Shown: in pieces, positions 8,756-16,501 of the stretch
How positions within the stretch are numbered: position 1 is the first letter of the stretch
Layout: each line of letters starts with the position of its first letter
Assembly: GCF_004348685.1 (NCBI RefSeq)
Contig: NZ_SMKO01000003.1
Location: 1-64,000 of the forward strand
Length of the DNA stretch: 64,000 nucleotides
Source of the DNA: Nonomuraea deserti
Lineage (GTDB): Bacteria; Actinomycetota; Actinomycetes; Streptosporangiales; Streptosporangiaceae
Direction of reading: 5' to 3'
Position numbers and translations under genes: made by a program
The notes under the pieces: model-generated
Seen by the model: the letters and a program-made list of their open reading frames with translations, nothing else
What the model was told of the DNA's origin: nothing
Databases searched by the model: none

Positions 8756-9496
8756 TCACAGGTAGGACGGCCCGGTGACGCGGTGCCGGAACGTCCACCA
8801 CACCCACGCCTGCGCCGCGACGAGCAGCGGCATCAGCGTGAGCACGACCGGCACCAGCACCACGCCCGCGCTGCCCGGCTCCAGCGGGAGCCGCAGCCCC
8901 GCCAGCACCCCGACCGTCACCAGCGCCGCCGAGGTCAGCGCGTACGTACGCGCCTCCCCGGCCCCGCCGGACAGCACGGCCGCCCGCGCCCGCAGCTCAC
9001 CGCGGAGCCGCAGCGACGCGAACGTCATGCCGTGCGTGCCGAACAGCGCGGCCACCACCAGCGCCGGCAGCACCGCGAACGGCCCGGTGATGCCGAGCAG
9101 CACGTGCCCGAGCAGCAGGCCCCAGCTCAGCGCCAGCCCCCAGCTGCCGGCCACGATCGCGCCGTCCCAGAACGCCTGCCAGCGCGCCCCCGGCACCCGC
9201 CCCCGCAGCCACAGGCCCATGTCGCGGACCACCCACGCCAGCAGCAGCACCACGACCACCGTGTAGTTCCCGCTCAGCAGCTCGCCCTCCAATTCGGGGA
9301 AGAGCCCCGCGAGCACACCTGCCGTGGCCACCAGCCACACCTCATTGCCGAGGAAGAACGGCGCGATCGCGGCGATCACCTCGCGCCGTTCCGCCGCGGA
9401 CCTGCCCAGGTACGGCAGCGCCATGCCGACCCCGATGTCGGCGCCGGCCAGCACGAGGTAGCCCAGCGCGAAGAAGGCCAGGATGAAGATCTCCAT
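8756..9496 (-). CDS. cydB: Cytochrome bd ubiquinol oxidase subunit II, short form
   Basis: 246 residues, well below the usual 330-380. The N-terminus MEIFILAFFALGYLVLAGAD and GNEVWLVATAGVL match CydB. About seven hydrophobic segments are visible, so the usual C-terminal helices are compressed or missing. It pairs with CydA nine bases upstream to form the quinol-oxidising, oxygen-reducing terminal oxidase in the membrane. The reading frame is intact, with normal codon use, and ends in a proper stop. It therefore looks like a genuine short variant rather than a truncation. Confidence 0.82.
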   Translation of the reverse strand: MEIFILAFFALGYLVLAGADIGVGMALPYLGRSAAERREVIAAIAPFFLGNEVWLVATAGVLAGLFPELEGELLSGNYTVVVVLLLAWVVRDMGLWLRGRVPGARWQAFWDGAIVAGSWGLALSWGLLLGHVLLGITGPFAVLPALVVAALFGTHGMTFASLRLRGELRARAAVLSGGAGEARTYALTSAALVTVGVLAGLRLPLEPGSAGVVLVPVVLTLMPLLVAAQAWVWWTFRHRVTGPSYL

Positions 9497-9505
9497 GACG
9501 GCTCC

Positions 9506-10756
9506 TCAGAAGGTAGGGGCGGGAACGGGCGCCTCGATCGGGCGGTCGCCGAGCGTCACGGCGGCGGGCCCGCGCCGGGCGTGCCGCGCCAGCAGCCAGT
9601 AGTTGACGGCGATCAGCACAGCGAAGACCGTGAGGAAGGCGACCACGGAGAACCGCATCTGCCCCGCCGACACAGGGGACATCGCCTGCGACGTCTTCAG
9701 CAGCCCGTACACCGTCCACGGCTGCCGTCCGAACTCGCGGAAGGCCCAGCCGGCGAGCATGGCCAGGAACGGGACGGGGATCATCAGCGTCATCAGCCAG
9801 TGCCAGAGCCTGAAGCCGCGCACGACCGGCCGGAAGAGCATCAGCAGGCAGCTCAGCCCCGCGAAGAACATCATCAGCGCGAAGAGGAGCATCATCGTCG
9901 TGCCGCTCGCCTGCACCCAGCCCACCGGAGGCAGATAGTCCCCCGGCCCGTGCGCGGCCACCATCTCCGCCTGGGCCGCGGCGAGCCGTTCGGCGTCGCC
10001 CGACCACGCCGCCAGCTTGGCCGGCTGCATCGTCTCGAACCCGATCCCGCCGAACGTCGCGGTGAGGAAGACGGCCGGCAGCGCCACGCCCATCCCGATC
10101 CGCAGCGACTTGCGGAAGACGTCCTGCTCGGCGGTGCGCCTGCGCAGGTGGTACGCGCTCACCCCGGCCATGAAGAACCCGCCGACGACCATCCCTGCGC
10201 TGACGACGTGCCAGAACGCCACCTGCGCCGCCGGGTTGGCCACCATCGCCCCGAAGTCCGCCAGCCGCATCCTGCCGCCCTCCAGCACGTGGCCCACCGG
10301 GTTCTGCAGGAAACCGTTCGCCACCATGATCCAGAAAGCCGACGCGTACGCGGTCAGCGTCACGACCCAGATCAGCGCCAGGTGCGCCCACCGGTTCAGC
10401 TTGTTCCAGCCGAAGATCCACAACCCCAGGAACGTGGCCTCGACGAAGAACGCCACCAGCGTCTCGATCGCCAGCGCCGAGCCGAACACGTCACCCGCGT
10501 ACTCCGTCAGCCCGCTCCACGACAGCCCGAGCTGGAACTCCATCACCAGGCCGGTGACGATGCCCATCGCGTAGTTGATGATGTACAGCTGGCCCCAGAA
10601 CCGCGTCATCCGCAGGTGCACGGGGCTGTCGCCGAAGGTGGCCCGCGTCTGGACGACCGCCAGCAGGGTCGCCAGGCCGAGGGTCAGCGCCACGAAGAGG
10701 AAGTGCGCGCCCGCGGTGATCGCGAACTGCAGGCGGGCGAGGTCAACGGTGTCCAT
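9506..10756 (-). CDS. cydA: Cytochrome bd ubiquinol oxidase subunit I
   Basis: 416 residues from MDTVDLARLQFAITAGAHFL, the usual CydA opening with the axial haem-ligand His. An in-frame ATG 39 bases further upstream (10795) is possible, but neither start has a clear ribosome-binding site. Nine or so transmembrane segments, the quinol-site GRQPWTVYG and the conserved KLAAWSGDAERL are present. The periplasmic Q-loop is short. No cydDC genes follow, unlike the common cydABDC order. It provides high-affinity respiration under low oxygen or when cytochrome c oxidase is inhibited. Confidence 0.9.
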   Translation of the reverse strand: MDTVDLARLQFAITAGAHFLFVALTLGLATLLAVVQTRATFGDSPVHLRMTRFWGQLYIINYAMGIVTGLVMEFQLGLSWSGLTEYAGDVFGSALAIETLVAFFVEATFLGLWIFGWNKLNRWAHLALIWVVTLTAYASAFWIMVANGFLQNPVGHVLEGGRMRLADFGAMVANPAAQVAFWHVVSAGMVVGGFFMAGVSAYHLRRRTAEQDVFRKSLRIGMGVALPAVFLTATFGGIGFETMQPAKLAAWSGDAERLAAAQAEMVAAHGPGDYLPPVGWVQASGTTMMLLFALMMFFAGLSCLLMLFRPVVRGFRLWHWLMTLMIPVPFLAMLAGWAFREFGRQPWTVYGLLKTSQAMSPVSAGQMRFSVVAFLTVFAVLIAVNYWLLARHARRGPAAVTLGDRPIEAPVPAPTF

Positions 10757-10905
10757 GCCGAGAGCCTGCGCGTACGGCCTGGGCGGCGGCGTCATGCTCC
10801 GGCGGGCACCTGGCCTACACCCCGGGTCGCATGGGCCCGCAGGACGTACTTCCCGGGGCGTACGTTGCGCCCGTCGGTCCGGGGCGTGCGGGGCGTCCCC
10901 GCAGG

Positions 10906-11574
10906 TCAGGGCGTAAGCCAGCCCGGGGTGATCATGCCGGCTTCGTACGCGATGACGACGAGCTGGGCCCTGTCGCGCACGGACAGCTTGGTCATGATGC
11001 GGCTGACGTGCGTCTTCGCCGTGGCGGGGCTGAGCACGAGCTGGGCCGCGATCTCGTCGTTGGACAGGCCGGCCGCCACCAGTGCCATGACCTCGCGCTC
11101 GCGATCGGTGAGCGCGTTGAGCTCGGGGCCGGGCTCGGGGCGCTTGACCCGGCCGGCGAACTCGGCGATCAGCCGCCGCGTGATGGACGGCGCGATCAGC
11201 GCGTCGCCCCTGGCCACGACCCGGACGGCGTGGATCAGCTCGGCTGGCTCGGTGTCCTTGACGAGGAAGCCGCTCGCGCCGGCCCGCAGCGCGCCGTAGA
11301 CGTAGTCGTCCAGGTCGAAAGTGGTCAGGATGATCACCTTGACGCCTTCGAGCCGGGGGTCGCCGGCGATCCGGCGGGTGGCCTCCAGGCCGTCGAGCTC
11401 GGGCATGCGGATGTCCATGAGGACCACGTCGGGCTGGAGCTCGCGGGCGCCCTGCACGGCCGCCGTGCCGTTGGGCGCCTCGCCCACGACCTCGATGTCG
11501 TCCTCGTCGCTGAGTATCGACCGGAATCCGGCGCGCACCAGGGTCTGGTCGTCGGCGAGCAGCACGCGGATCAT
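10906..11574 (-). CDS. NarL/LuxR-family response regulator
   Basis: 222 residues. The receiver domain begins MIRVLLADDQTLVRAG, with phosphoacceptor Asp54 in VVLMDIRMPE and a conserved Lys in GFLVKDTEPAE. The C-terminal LuxR HTH has LTDREREVMALVAAGLSNDEIA and TAKTHVSRIMTKL. The ATG at 11574 is preferred over the overlapping GTG at 11577 because AAGGGG then lies five bases upstream. The start overlaps the stop of the histidine kinase, so the pair is translationally coupled. Targets are unknown; cydAB lies next on the same strand. Confidence 0.92.
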   Translation of the reverse strand: MIRVLLADDQTLVRAGFRSILSDEDDIEVVGEAPNGTAAVQGARELQPDVVLMDIRMPELDGLEATRRIAGDPRLEGVKVIILTTFDLDDYVYGALRAGASGFLVKDTEPAELIHAVRVVARGDALIAPSITRRLIAEFAGRVKRPEPGPELNALTDREREVMALVAAGLSNDEIAAQLVLSPATAKTHVSRIMTKLSVRDRAQLVVIAYEAGMITPGWLTP

Positions 11575-12695
11575 CACATCCCCTTCGCCGGCAGCCGGGC
11601 GTGGACGCGGAAGCCGCCTTCGGGGCGCGGCCCCGCCTCCAGGGTGCCGCCCAGCACGGCGGCGCGCTCGCGCATGCCCGTCAGGCCGAAGCCGCTGCCC
11701 CCGTCATAGGCGGCGCCCGGCCCGTCATCCTCCACGCAGATCTCGATATTTCCGGACTTATTGTTGATCTTCAAGTATGCCTCGTTCGTGCCTGAATGGC
11801 GGGATACGTTCGTCAGGGCTTCCCTGACGATGCGGGCGGCGGCCAGGTCGACCTCGGTCGGGAGCGCGTCGAGCGGCCCGGACAGCTCGGTGCGTACCTT
11901 CAGCCCGGACGCCTCGACCAGCGCGTCCACCCGCGCCAGGCTGTCGGCCGGCGCGGTCGGCGCGTCCTCGTCGACCTGGCGCAGCACGCCCAGGGTGGTG
12001 CGCAGCTCGCGCAGCGTCTCCTTGCTGGTGTCCTTGATCGTCCGCAGCGCCGTCTCGGCGTCCTCGGGCCGCTTCCTCAGCCCGTGCAGCGCCGCCGCGG
12101 CCTGCACGTTGATCATGGAGATGTTGTGGCCGAGCACGTCGTGCAGCTCTCTGGCGATGCGCAGGCGTTCCTCTCCCGCCCGCCGCCTGGCCTCCTCGTC
12201 CTTGCTGTGCAGGGCGTCGAGCGCGTGGCGGCGCGCCTCCATGAGGTAGGCGCGCCGGTTGCGGGTGACGCCGCCGAACGCGATGGCCGCCACCACCCAT
12301 CCGGTGATCATCAGGAACGCGCCGTCGTCCACGTGCCTGACCCCGCCGGTCTCGCCGAGCCCCATGCCGAGCAGCGCCGCCGCCCCCGCGACGATGGCCG
12401 CGGTGAGATGCCCCTTGTCCGCGGCGGTGTAGAGGGTGAACAGCGGCAGCGCGATGAGCGGCCCGTCGACCGTCGCCCACGGGTAGTAGGCGCCCGTCGC
12501 CGCGATCACGATGACCAGCGCCGCGACGGGATAACGCTCCCGCAGCAGCAGGCCGGCCGAGGCGATGAGCGGCAGCACGACGTCGGAGGCGTTGAGCCGG
12601 CCGGAGCCGCGCAGCACCACGGTGAGGACGACTCCTGCCAGCACCGCGGCGATCATGGCGAGCGACACGAGTGTGCTCTTCGACGGCCTCCGCAT
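11574..12695 (-). CDS. Histidine kinase, NarL-system (HisKA_3) type
   Basis: About 373 residues. The N-terminal half has several hydrophobic segments (about residues 10-150), so the sensor is membrane-embedded. The phosphorylation motif RIARELHDVLGHN, with His near residue 180, defines the HisKA_3 dimerisation domain, and the HATPase end shows VEDDGPG and GFGLTGMRERA. Starts at 12695, 12704 and GTG 12716 are in frame; the first is chosen because a GGGAG precedes it, but the spacing is short. It phosphorylates the coupled LuxR-type regulator. The signal is unknown. Confidence 0.9.
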   Translation of the reverse strand: MRRPSKSTLVSLAMIAAVLAGVVLTVVLRGSGRLNASDVVLPLIASAGLLLRERYPVAALVIVIAATGAYYPWATVDGPLIALPLFTLYTAADKGHLTAAIVAGAAALLGMGLGETGGVRHVDDGAFLMITGWVVAAIAFGGVTRNRRAYLMEARRHALDALHSKDEEARRRAGEERLRIARELHDVLGHNISMINVQAAAALHGLRKRPEDAETALRTIKDTSKETLRELRTTLGVLRQVDEDAPTAPADSLARVDALVEASGLKVRTELSGPLDALPTEVDLAAARIVREALTNVSRHSGTNEAYLKINNKSGNIEICVEDDGPGAAYDGGSGFGLTGMRERAAVLGGTLEAGPRPEGGFRVHARLPAKGM

Positions 12696-12763
12696 GGCTC
12701 CCATTCTGTACGTCACCGGCAGAGCCGGGTAATCGCCGCCGCCCTCGTGGGTAGAGCCGGTGA

Positions 12764-12982
12764 ATGAGCACTAAGGACGAGCTCCGGCAGGTCGAAGAGG
12801 ATCTGGCCCGGCTGCGCGCCGAGAACCAGGACATCCGCGACCAGATCCGCGACATGGGCGCGACCGACCAGGTGGAGATCTCCGCCATGATCAGCCAGGC
12901 GGACGAGCAGGTCGAGCTGATCGCCGAGCTCGAACGCCGCCGCGACAGCCTGCGCAGGCGGCTGGAGGAGGGCGAGGCCTGA
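12764..12982 (+). CDS. Small coiled-coil protein
   Basis: 72 residues, almost entirely charged heptad-like helix: MSTKDELRQVEEDLARLRAE opens the first helix, and EQVELIAELERRRDSLRRRL forms the second. There is no membrane segment or Cys. Codon third positions are strongly G/C, supporting a real gene. It starts 69 bp from the divergent histidine kinase. It may act as a small dimeric scaffold; no family function is known to me. Confidence 0.65.
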   Translation: MSTKDELRQVEEDLARLRAENQDIRDQIRDMGATDQVEISAMISQADEQVELIAELERRRDSLRRRLEEGEA

Positions 12983-13011
12983 CCGGGCGCCCTCTCCGGG
13001 CGCCCGGCCGG

Positions 13012-14025
13012 TCATCGGAGCGCGGCCCCGACCTCGTGCAGGTGCCGAAGCGCCTGCCCGTACGACGTGATGAGCCCCGTCTGCAGGTAGTCGACGCCGA
13101 TCTCCGCGCAGTACGCCTGGACGATCGGCTGCGCCCTGCGCAGGTTGGGCGCCGGCATGTTCGGGAACAGATGGTGCTCGATCTGGTAGTTGAGCTGGCC
13201 GAGCGCCACGTCGGTGAGCCAGCCGCCCATGACGTTGCGTGAAGTCAGCACCTGCTTGCGCAGGAAGTCAAGTTTGTCCTCCTTGGTCAGCACGGGCATG
13301 CCCTTGTGGTTGGGCGCGAACGAGAGGCCCAGATAGATCCCGAACAACCCCTGGTGCACAATCAGGAACACCAGCGCCTTGCCGAGCGGCAGGACGGAGA
13401 AGACCAGCCCGAAATAGAACACGAAGTGCACGATGATCAGGCTCAGCTCGGTCGTGCGCCGCTTGGCGCCCGGCTTGAGCAGCGCCTTGACGCTGGCCAC
13501 GTGCAGGTGCCAGGCCTCCAGGGTGAGCAGCGGGAAAAACCAGTAAGCCTGATATTTCGCGACGAAGCGCGGAATGCCGCGGCTTCTGGCGACCTGGTCC
13601 TCCGACCAGACGATCACGGCGGGCGACACGTCCGGATCGTGGTCCTCGTGGTTGGGGTTGGCGTGGTGCCGGTTGTGCTTGCTGGTCCACCACCCCCAGC
13701 CGAGCCCGACGCCGAGATTGCCGATCACCAGCCCGGCGACGTCACTCGGCCGCCGCTTCCTGAAGACCTGCCGGTGCCCGAGGTCGTGGGCGAGGAAGCC
13801 GAGCTGCGCGAAGACCACGGCCATCGCGGCCGCGACGAGAATCTGCAACCAGGAGTCGCCCACCCAGGCGAACAGCGCCCAGCAGCCGAGATAGATCGCG
13901 GCTGCGATGCTCATCCTGACGGCGTAATAAAGGGGACGCCGGTCAAGGAGACCGGCGTTCATGATCCGATGGGCGAGTCGGGCGAAATCGCTGCCCCGAG
14001 TGTCAAGCGTGCCAGGACTGACCAC
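13012..14025 (-). CDS. Membrane fatty acid desaturase (front-end/acyl-lipid type)
   Basis: 337 residues with the three histidine boxes of integral-membrane desaturases: HDLGH near residue 80, HNRHH near 117 and QIEHH near 282. The Gln in the third box is typical of front-end and acyl-lipid delta-6-type enzymes. Paired hydrophobic stretches lie between the boxes. AAGGAGA at 14029-14035 just before GTG 14025 sets the start; an ATG at 14070 lacks such a site. It would introduce a double bond in membrane acyl chains using di-iron, oxygen and an electron donor not encoded nearby. Confidence 0.9.
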   Translation of the reverse strand: MVSPGTLDTRGSDFARLAHRIMNAGLLDRRPLYYAVRMSIAAAIYLGCWALFAWVGDSWLQILVAAAMAVVFAQLGFLAHDLGHRQVFRKRRPSDVAGLVIGNLGVGLGWGWWTSKHNRHHANPNHEDHDPDVSPAVIVWSEDQVARSRGIPRFVAKYQAYWFFPLLTLEAWHLHVASVKALLKPGAKRRTTELSLIIVHFVFYFGLVFSVLPLGKALVFLIVHQGLFGIYLGLSFAPNHKGMPVLTKEDKLDFLRKQVLTSRNVMGGWLTDVALGQLNYQIEHHLFPNMPAPNLRRAQPIVQAYCAEIGVDYLQTGLITSYGQALRHLHEVGAALR

Positions 14026-14028
14026 AGG

Positions 14029-14035
14029 TCTCCTT
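14029..14035 (-). promoter_or_regulatory. Ribosome-binding site fixing the desaturase GTG start
   Basis: AAGGAGA on the minus strand, three bases before GTG 14025. It decides against the in-frame ATG at 14070, which would place this sequence inside the coding region. Confidence 0.6.
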
Positions 14036-14113
14036 ACCTCGCGGTGCAAGTTGCCTAAACCATCGCGCATCCGCCGCCAAACCGGAAGCGTGACGTTGCC
14101 GTAGGCTGGCGAG

Positions 14114-14998
14114 GTGATCTACGCCACCACGCCGCTGACCCCCGCGATACGCGAAGCCGTGGGCCTGACCTGGGGTTTCACCGGTGAGGGCGAGCGACTG
14201 CACGGTGGCGAGGAGTCCGCCGCCTACCGCCTCGACGGCCATGTGATCCGGGTCGGCCCCGCCGGGCGCGACGCCGCCGAGCCCGAGTGGTGCCACACGA
14301 TCGCCAGGCACGCCGCCGCCACGCTGCCGGAGGCGCTCGCCCCCCTTCCCGCCCCCGACGGGACGACGGTCATCACGGTCGAGGGCCGCCCGATCTCCTG
14401 CTGGCCCTACATCGACGGGGCCTGGCCCGACGCCGGGGTGGTCGCGCAGCGCGTGGCCGGCGCCCGCCTGCTGGCCCGGCTGCACCGGTCGCTGGCCGGC
14501 TGCCGGCCCGGCCCGCGCCCGGTGCCCGCCTTACAGGAGTCCGGCCTGTACGGCGACCCGCCCCACGATGCCGCCGAGCTGGACGACCCGGTGCTCGACC
14601 GCTGGCTGGCCGACTTCCACGCCCGGCATCCGCTGCGCCACCCGCTGCACGGCGACTTCTACGCCGGCAACGCGCTCGCCAGGGACGGCACGATCGTGGC
14701 CGTCCTCGACTGGGACGAAAGCTTCGTCGGCGCGCCCGAGACCGAGCTGGCGGCGGCCGCGCTCGAATGGGGCGACGACCTGGCGGGGCCGAGCAAGGAG
14801 TTCGTCGACGCCTACCACGAGGCGGGCGGCACGGCCTCCCGGCTCGACGAGGAGTCGCTGGCCCAGCTCGTCCGCCACAAACTGCGCAGGGAGTACGCCT
14901 ACTTCCACAAGGCCGCCCGCTTTGGGGTCGAGCACGACCAGGCCGACCTCGACTACCACCACGCCAGGGTCGAGCTGTTCCACCGCCTGCGCCCCTGA
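14114..14998 (+). CDS. Aminoglycoside phosphotransferase (APH)-fold kinase
   Basis: 294 residues from GTG 14114. The APH/choline-kinase catalytic loop HGDFYAGN lies near residue 182, and the metal-binding DWDES (equivalent to the kinase DFG) near 199. An N-terminal lobe has ESAAYRLDGHVIRVGP for nucleotide binding. Small-molecule phosphotransferases of this fold act on sugars, choline, antibiotics or homoserine; the substrate cannot be assigned. It stands alone, divergent from the desaturase and upstream of a direct-repeat array serving the next gene. Confidence 0.82.
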   Translation: MIYATTPLTPAIREAVGLTWGFTGEGERLHGGEESAAYRLDGHVIRVGPAGRDAAEPEWCHTIARHAAATLPEALAPLPAPDGTTVITVEGRPISCWPYIDGAWPDAGVVAQRVAGARLLARLHRSLAGCRPGPRPVPALQESGLYGDPPHDAAELDDPVLDRWLADFHARHPLRHPLHGDFYAGNALARDGTIVAVLDWDESFVGAPETELAAAALEWGDDLAGPSKEFVDAYHEAGGTASRLDEESLAQLVRHKLRREYAYFHKAARFGVEHDQADLDYHHARVELFHRLRP

Positions 14999-15030
14999 CA
15001 GCGCTCCGGCAGCGACACACGCGACACGGG

Positions 15031-15096
15031 AGTGATCCGGCAGCGAACCGGTAGTGATCCGGCAGCGATCTGGCAGTGGTCCGGCAGTGATGTGGC
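15031..15096 (+). promoter_or_regulatory. Six 11-bp direct repeats, candidate SARP binding array
   Basis: Six consecutive 11-bp units follow the consensus AGTGATCCGGC, starting at 15031, 15042, 15053, 15064, 15075 and 15086. Alternate units (22 bp apart) are the most alike. SARP (AfsR/DnrI/RedD) regulators bind direct repeats with 11- or 22-bp periodicity just upstream of the -10. The array ends 25 bp before the ATG of the FAD monooxygenase, and a SARP-type gene sits next to that gene. The regulatory role is inferred; a plain tandem repeat is the alternative. Confidence 0.5.
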
Positions 15097-15121
15097 AGGG
15101 CGTCCCGGCATCGTCGGCGGC

Positions 15122-16501
15122 ATGACCCACGTACTGATCGTCGGCTCCGGGCCGACCGGACTCACCCTGGCCATCGACCTCGCCCGCCGCGGCGTCGAGC
15201 TCCGCATCGTGGAGCGGTCGCAGGAGCCTCCCGCGGGGGTACGCGGCAAGGGCCTCCAGCCGCGCACCCTGGAGGTCTTCGACGACCTCGGCGTGATCGA
15301 CGAGATCCTGGCCACCGGTGCCGAATACCCGGACCTGCGCGCCTACCGGGGCGACCAGGTGATCTGGGAGGGGCGCATGGACGAGATCCGCGCGCCGTCC
15401 GCGGGAGTGCCGTACCCCAACCTGATCATGCAGCCGCAGTGGCGGACGGAGCGCATCCTGCGCGACCGGCTGGCCGAGCTGGGCCACCGGGTCGAGTTCG
15501 GCACCGAGGTGACGGACCTCATGCAGGACGCGGACGGCGTGACCGCCACGCTCGGCACCGGGGAGCGCGTGCGCTGCGCCTACCTGGTCGGGGCGGACGG
15601 CGGCCGCAGCACCGTGCGCAGGCGGCTCGGCGTCGGCTTCGCCGGGGAGACCTTCGACAGCGAGCGCGCGCTGCTCGCCGACATCAGGACCCGCGACCTG
15701 GACCGCGACCACTGGCACGTGTGGGGGTCGATGGCGGACCAGACCATGTACTTCACGATCTGCCCGCTGCCGGGCACCGACGTCTTCCAGCTCGTGGCGC
15801 CGCAGCCGGCCGGTGACGACCTGCCGGCGCTGGTCGCCGCGCACGCGCCGCACGTCCGCATCGACGAGATCGTGTGGCGGTCGGAGTACCGCGTCAACGT
15901 GCGCATGGCCGAGCGGTTCCGGGCGGGCCGGGTGTTCCTCGCCGGCGACGCCGCCCACGTGCACTCGCCCGCGGGCGGGCAGGGGCTCAACACCGGCGTG
16001 CAGGACGCCTACAACCTGGGCTGGAAGCTGGCCGCCGGCTCCGAGGCGCTGCTGGACACGTACGAGGACGAGCGGATGGCCGTGGCGGAGCACGTGCTGG
16101 GCCTCAGCACCCGCCTGTACCGGGAGGGCGACGCCCGGCGCGGCGACCACACCAACCAGCTCGACCTGGCCTATCCGGGCAGCCCGCTGTCCGCGGGCCC
16201 GCGCGGCGGCGAGCGGCTCGGCACGCTGTTCGAGGAGCAGCGCGGCACCGGCTTCCTCCTGCTGGCCGGCACGGTGGCCGGCACGGAAGCCGGCACGGAA
16301 GCCGGCACGGTGGCCGGCACGGTGGCGGGAGCCGTGGGCGGGAACCATCCGGTCAGGGTGCATCCGCCGCTCGACGGGCAGCAGGGGGTCATCCTGGTGC
16401 GGCCCGACGGTTACATCGGCTATCACGGCGACGAGAGCGGCCTCAGCGCGTACCTTTCTGGGTTCGGCATCGACGCGCCCCTCCTCAGCGCCTCCCGGTA
16501 G
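15122..16501 (+). CDS. FAD-dependent aromatic hydroxylase (PheA/TfdB type)
   Basis: 459 residues. It has an N-terminal Rossmann motif GSGPTG, the NADPH/FAD motif YLVGADGGRSTVRR near residue 160 and GRVFLAGDAAHVHSP near 270, the full set for class A flavoprotein monooxygenases. The start is ATG 15122; there is no evident ribosome-binding site and the message may be leaderless. Residues about 382-401 are a run of AGTV/AGTE repeats from five 12-bp units in the linker before the C-terminal thioredoxin-like part. The last 79 bp overlap the 3' end of the opposing SARP gene. It likely hydroxylates an aromatic or polyketide-like substrate. Confidence 0.85.
   Translation: MTHVLIVGSGPTGLTLAIDLARRGVELRIVERSQEPPAGVRGKGLQPRTLEVFDDLGVIDEILATGAEYPDLRAYRGDQVIWEGRMDEIRAPSAGVPYPNLIMQPQWRTERILRDRLAELGHRVEFGTEVTDLMQDADGVTATLGTGERVRCAYLVGADGGRSTVRRRLGVGFAGETFDSERALLADIRTRDLDRDHWHVWGSMADQTMYFTICPLPGTDVFQLVAPQPAGDDLPALVAAHAPHVRIDEIVWRSEYRVNVRMAERFRAGRVFLAGDAAHVHSPAGGQGLNTGVQDAYNLGWKLAAGSEALLDTYEDERMAVAEHVLGLSTRLYREGDARRGDHTNQLDLAYPGSPLSAGPRGGERLGTLFEEQRGTGFLLLAGTVAGTEAGTEAGTVAGTVAGAVGGNHPVRVHPPLDGQQGVILVRPDGYIGYHGDESGLSAYLSGFGIDAPLLSASR
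16265..16324 (+). repeat. Five in-frame 12-bp repeats in the FAD monooxygenase
   Basis: Units GCCGGCACGGTG or GCCGGCACGGAA at 16265, 16277, 16289, 16301 and 16313, encoding repeated AGTV or AGTE. The unit length is a multiple of three, so changes in copy number keep the frame. Confidence 0.9.

Noticed and set aside
5691-8807. A 1038-codon open frame on the minus strand opposite the nucleoside hydrolase and GH13 genes
   Set aside because: It lies antisense to two clearly recognised genes. Its residues (Arg, Val, His, Gly-rich, no domain) are those expected from the complement of GC-rich coding DNA.
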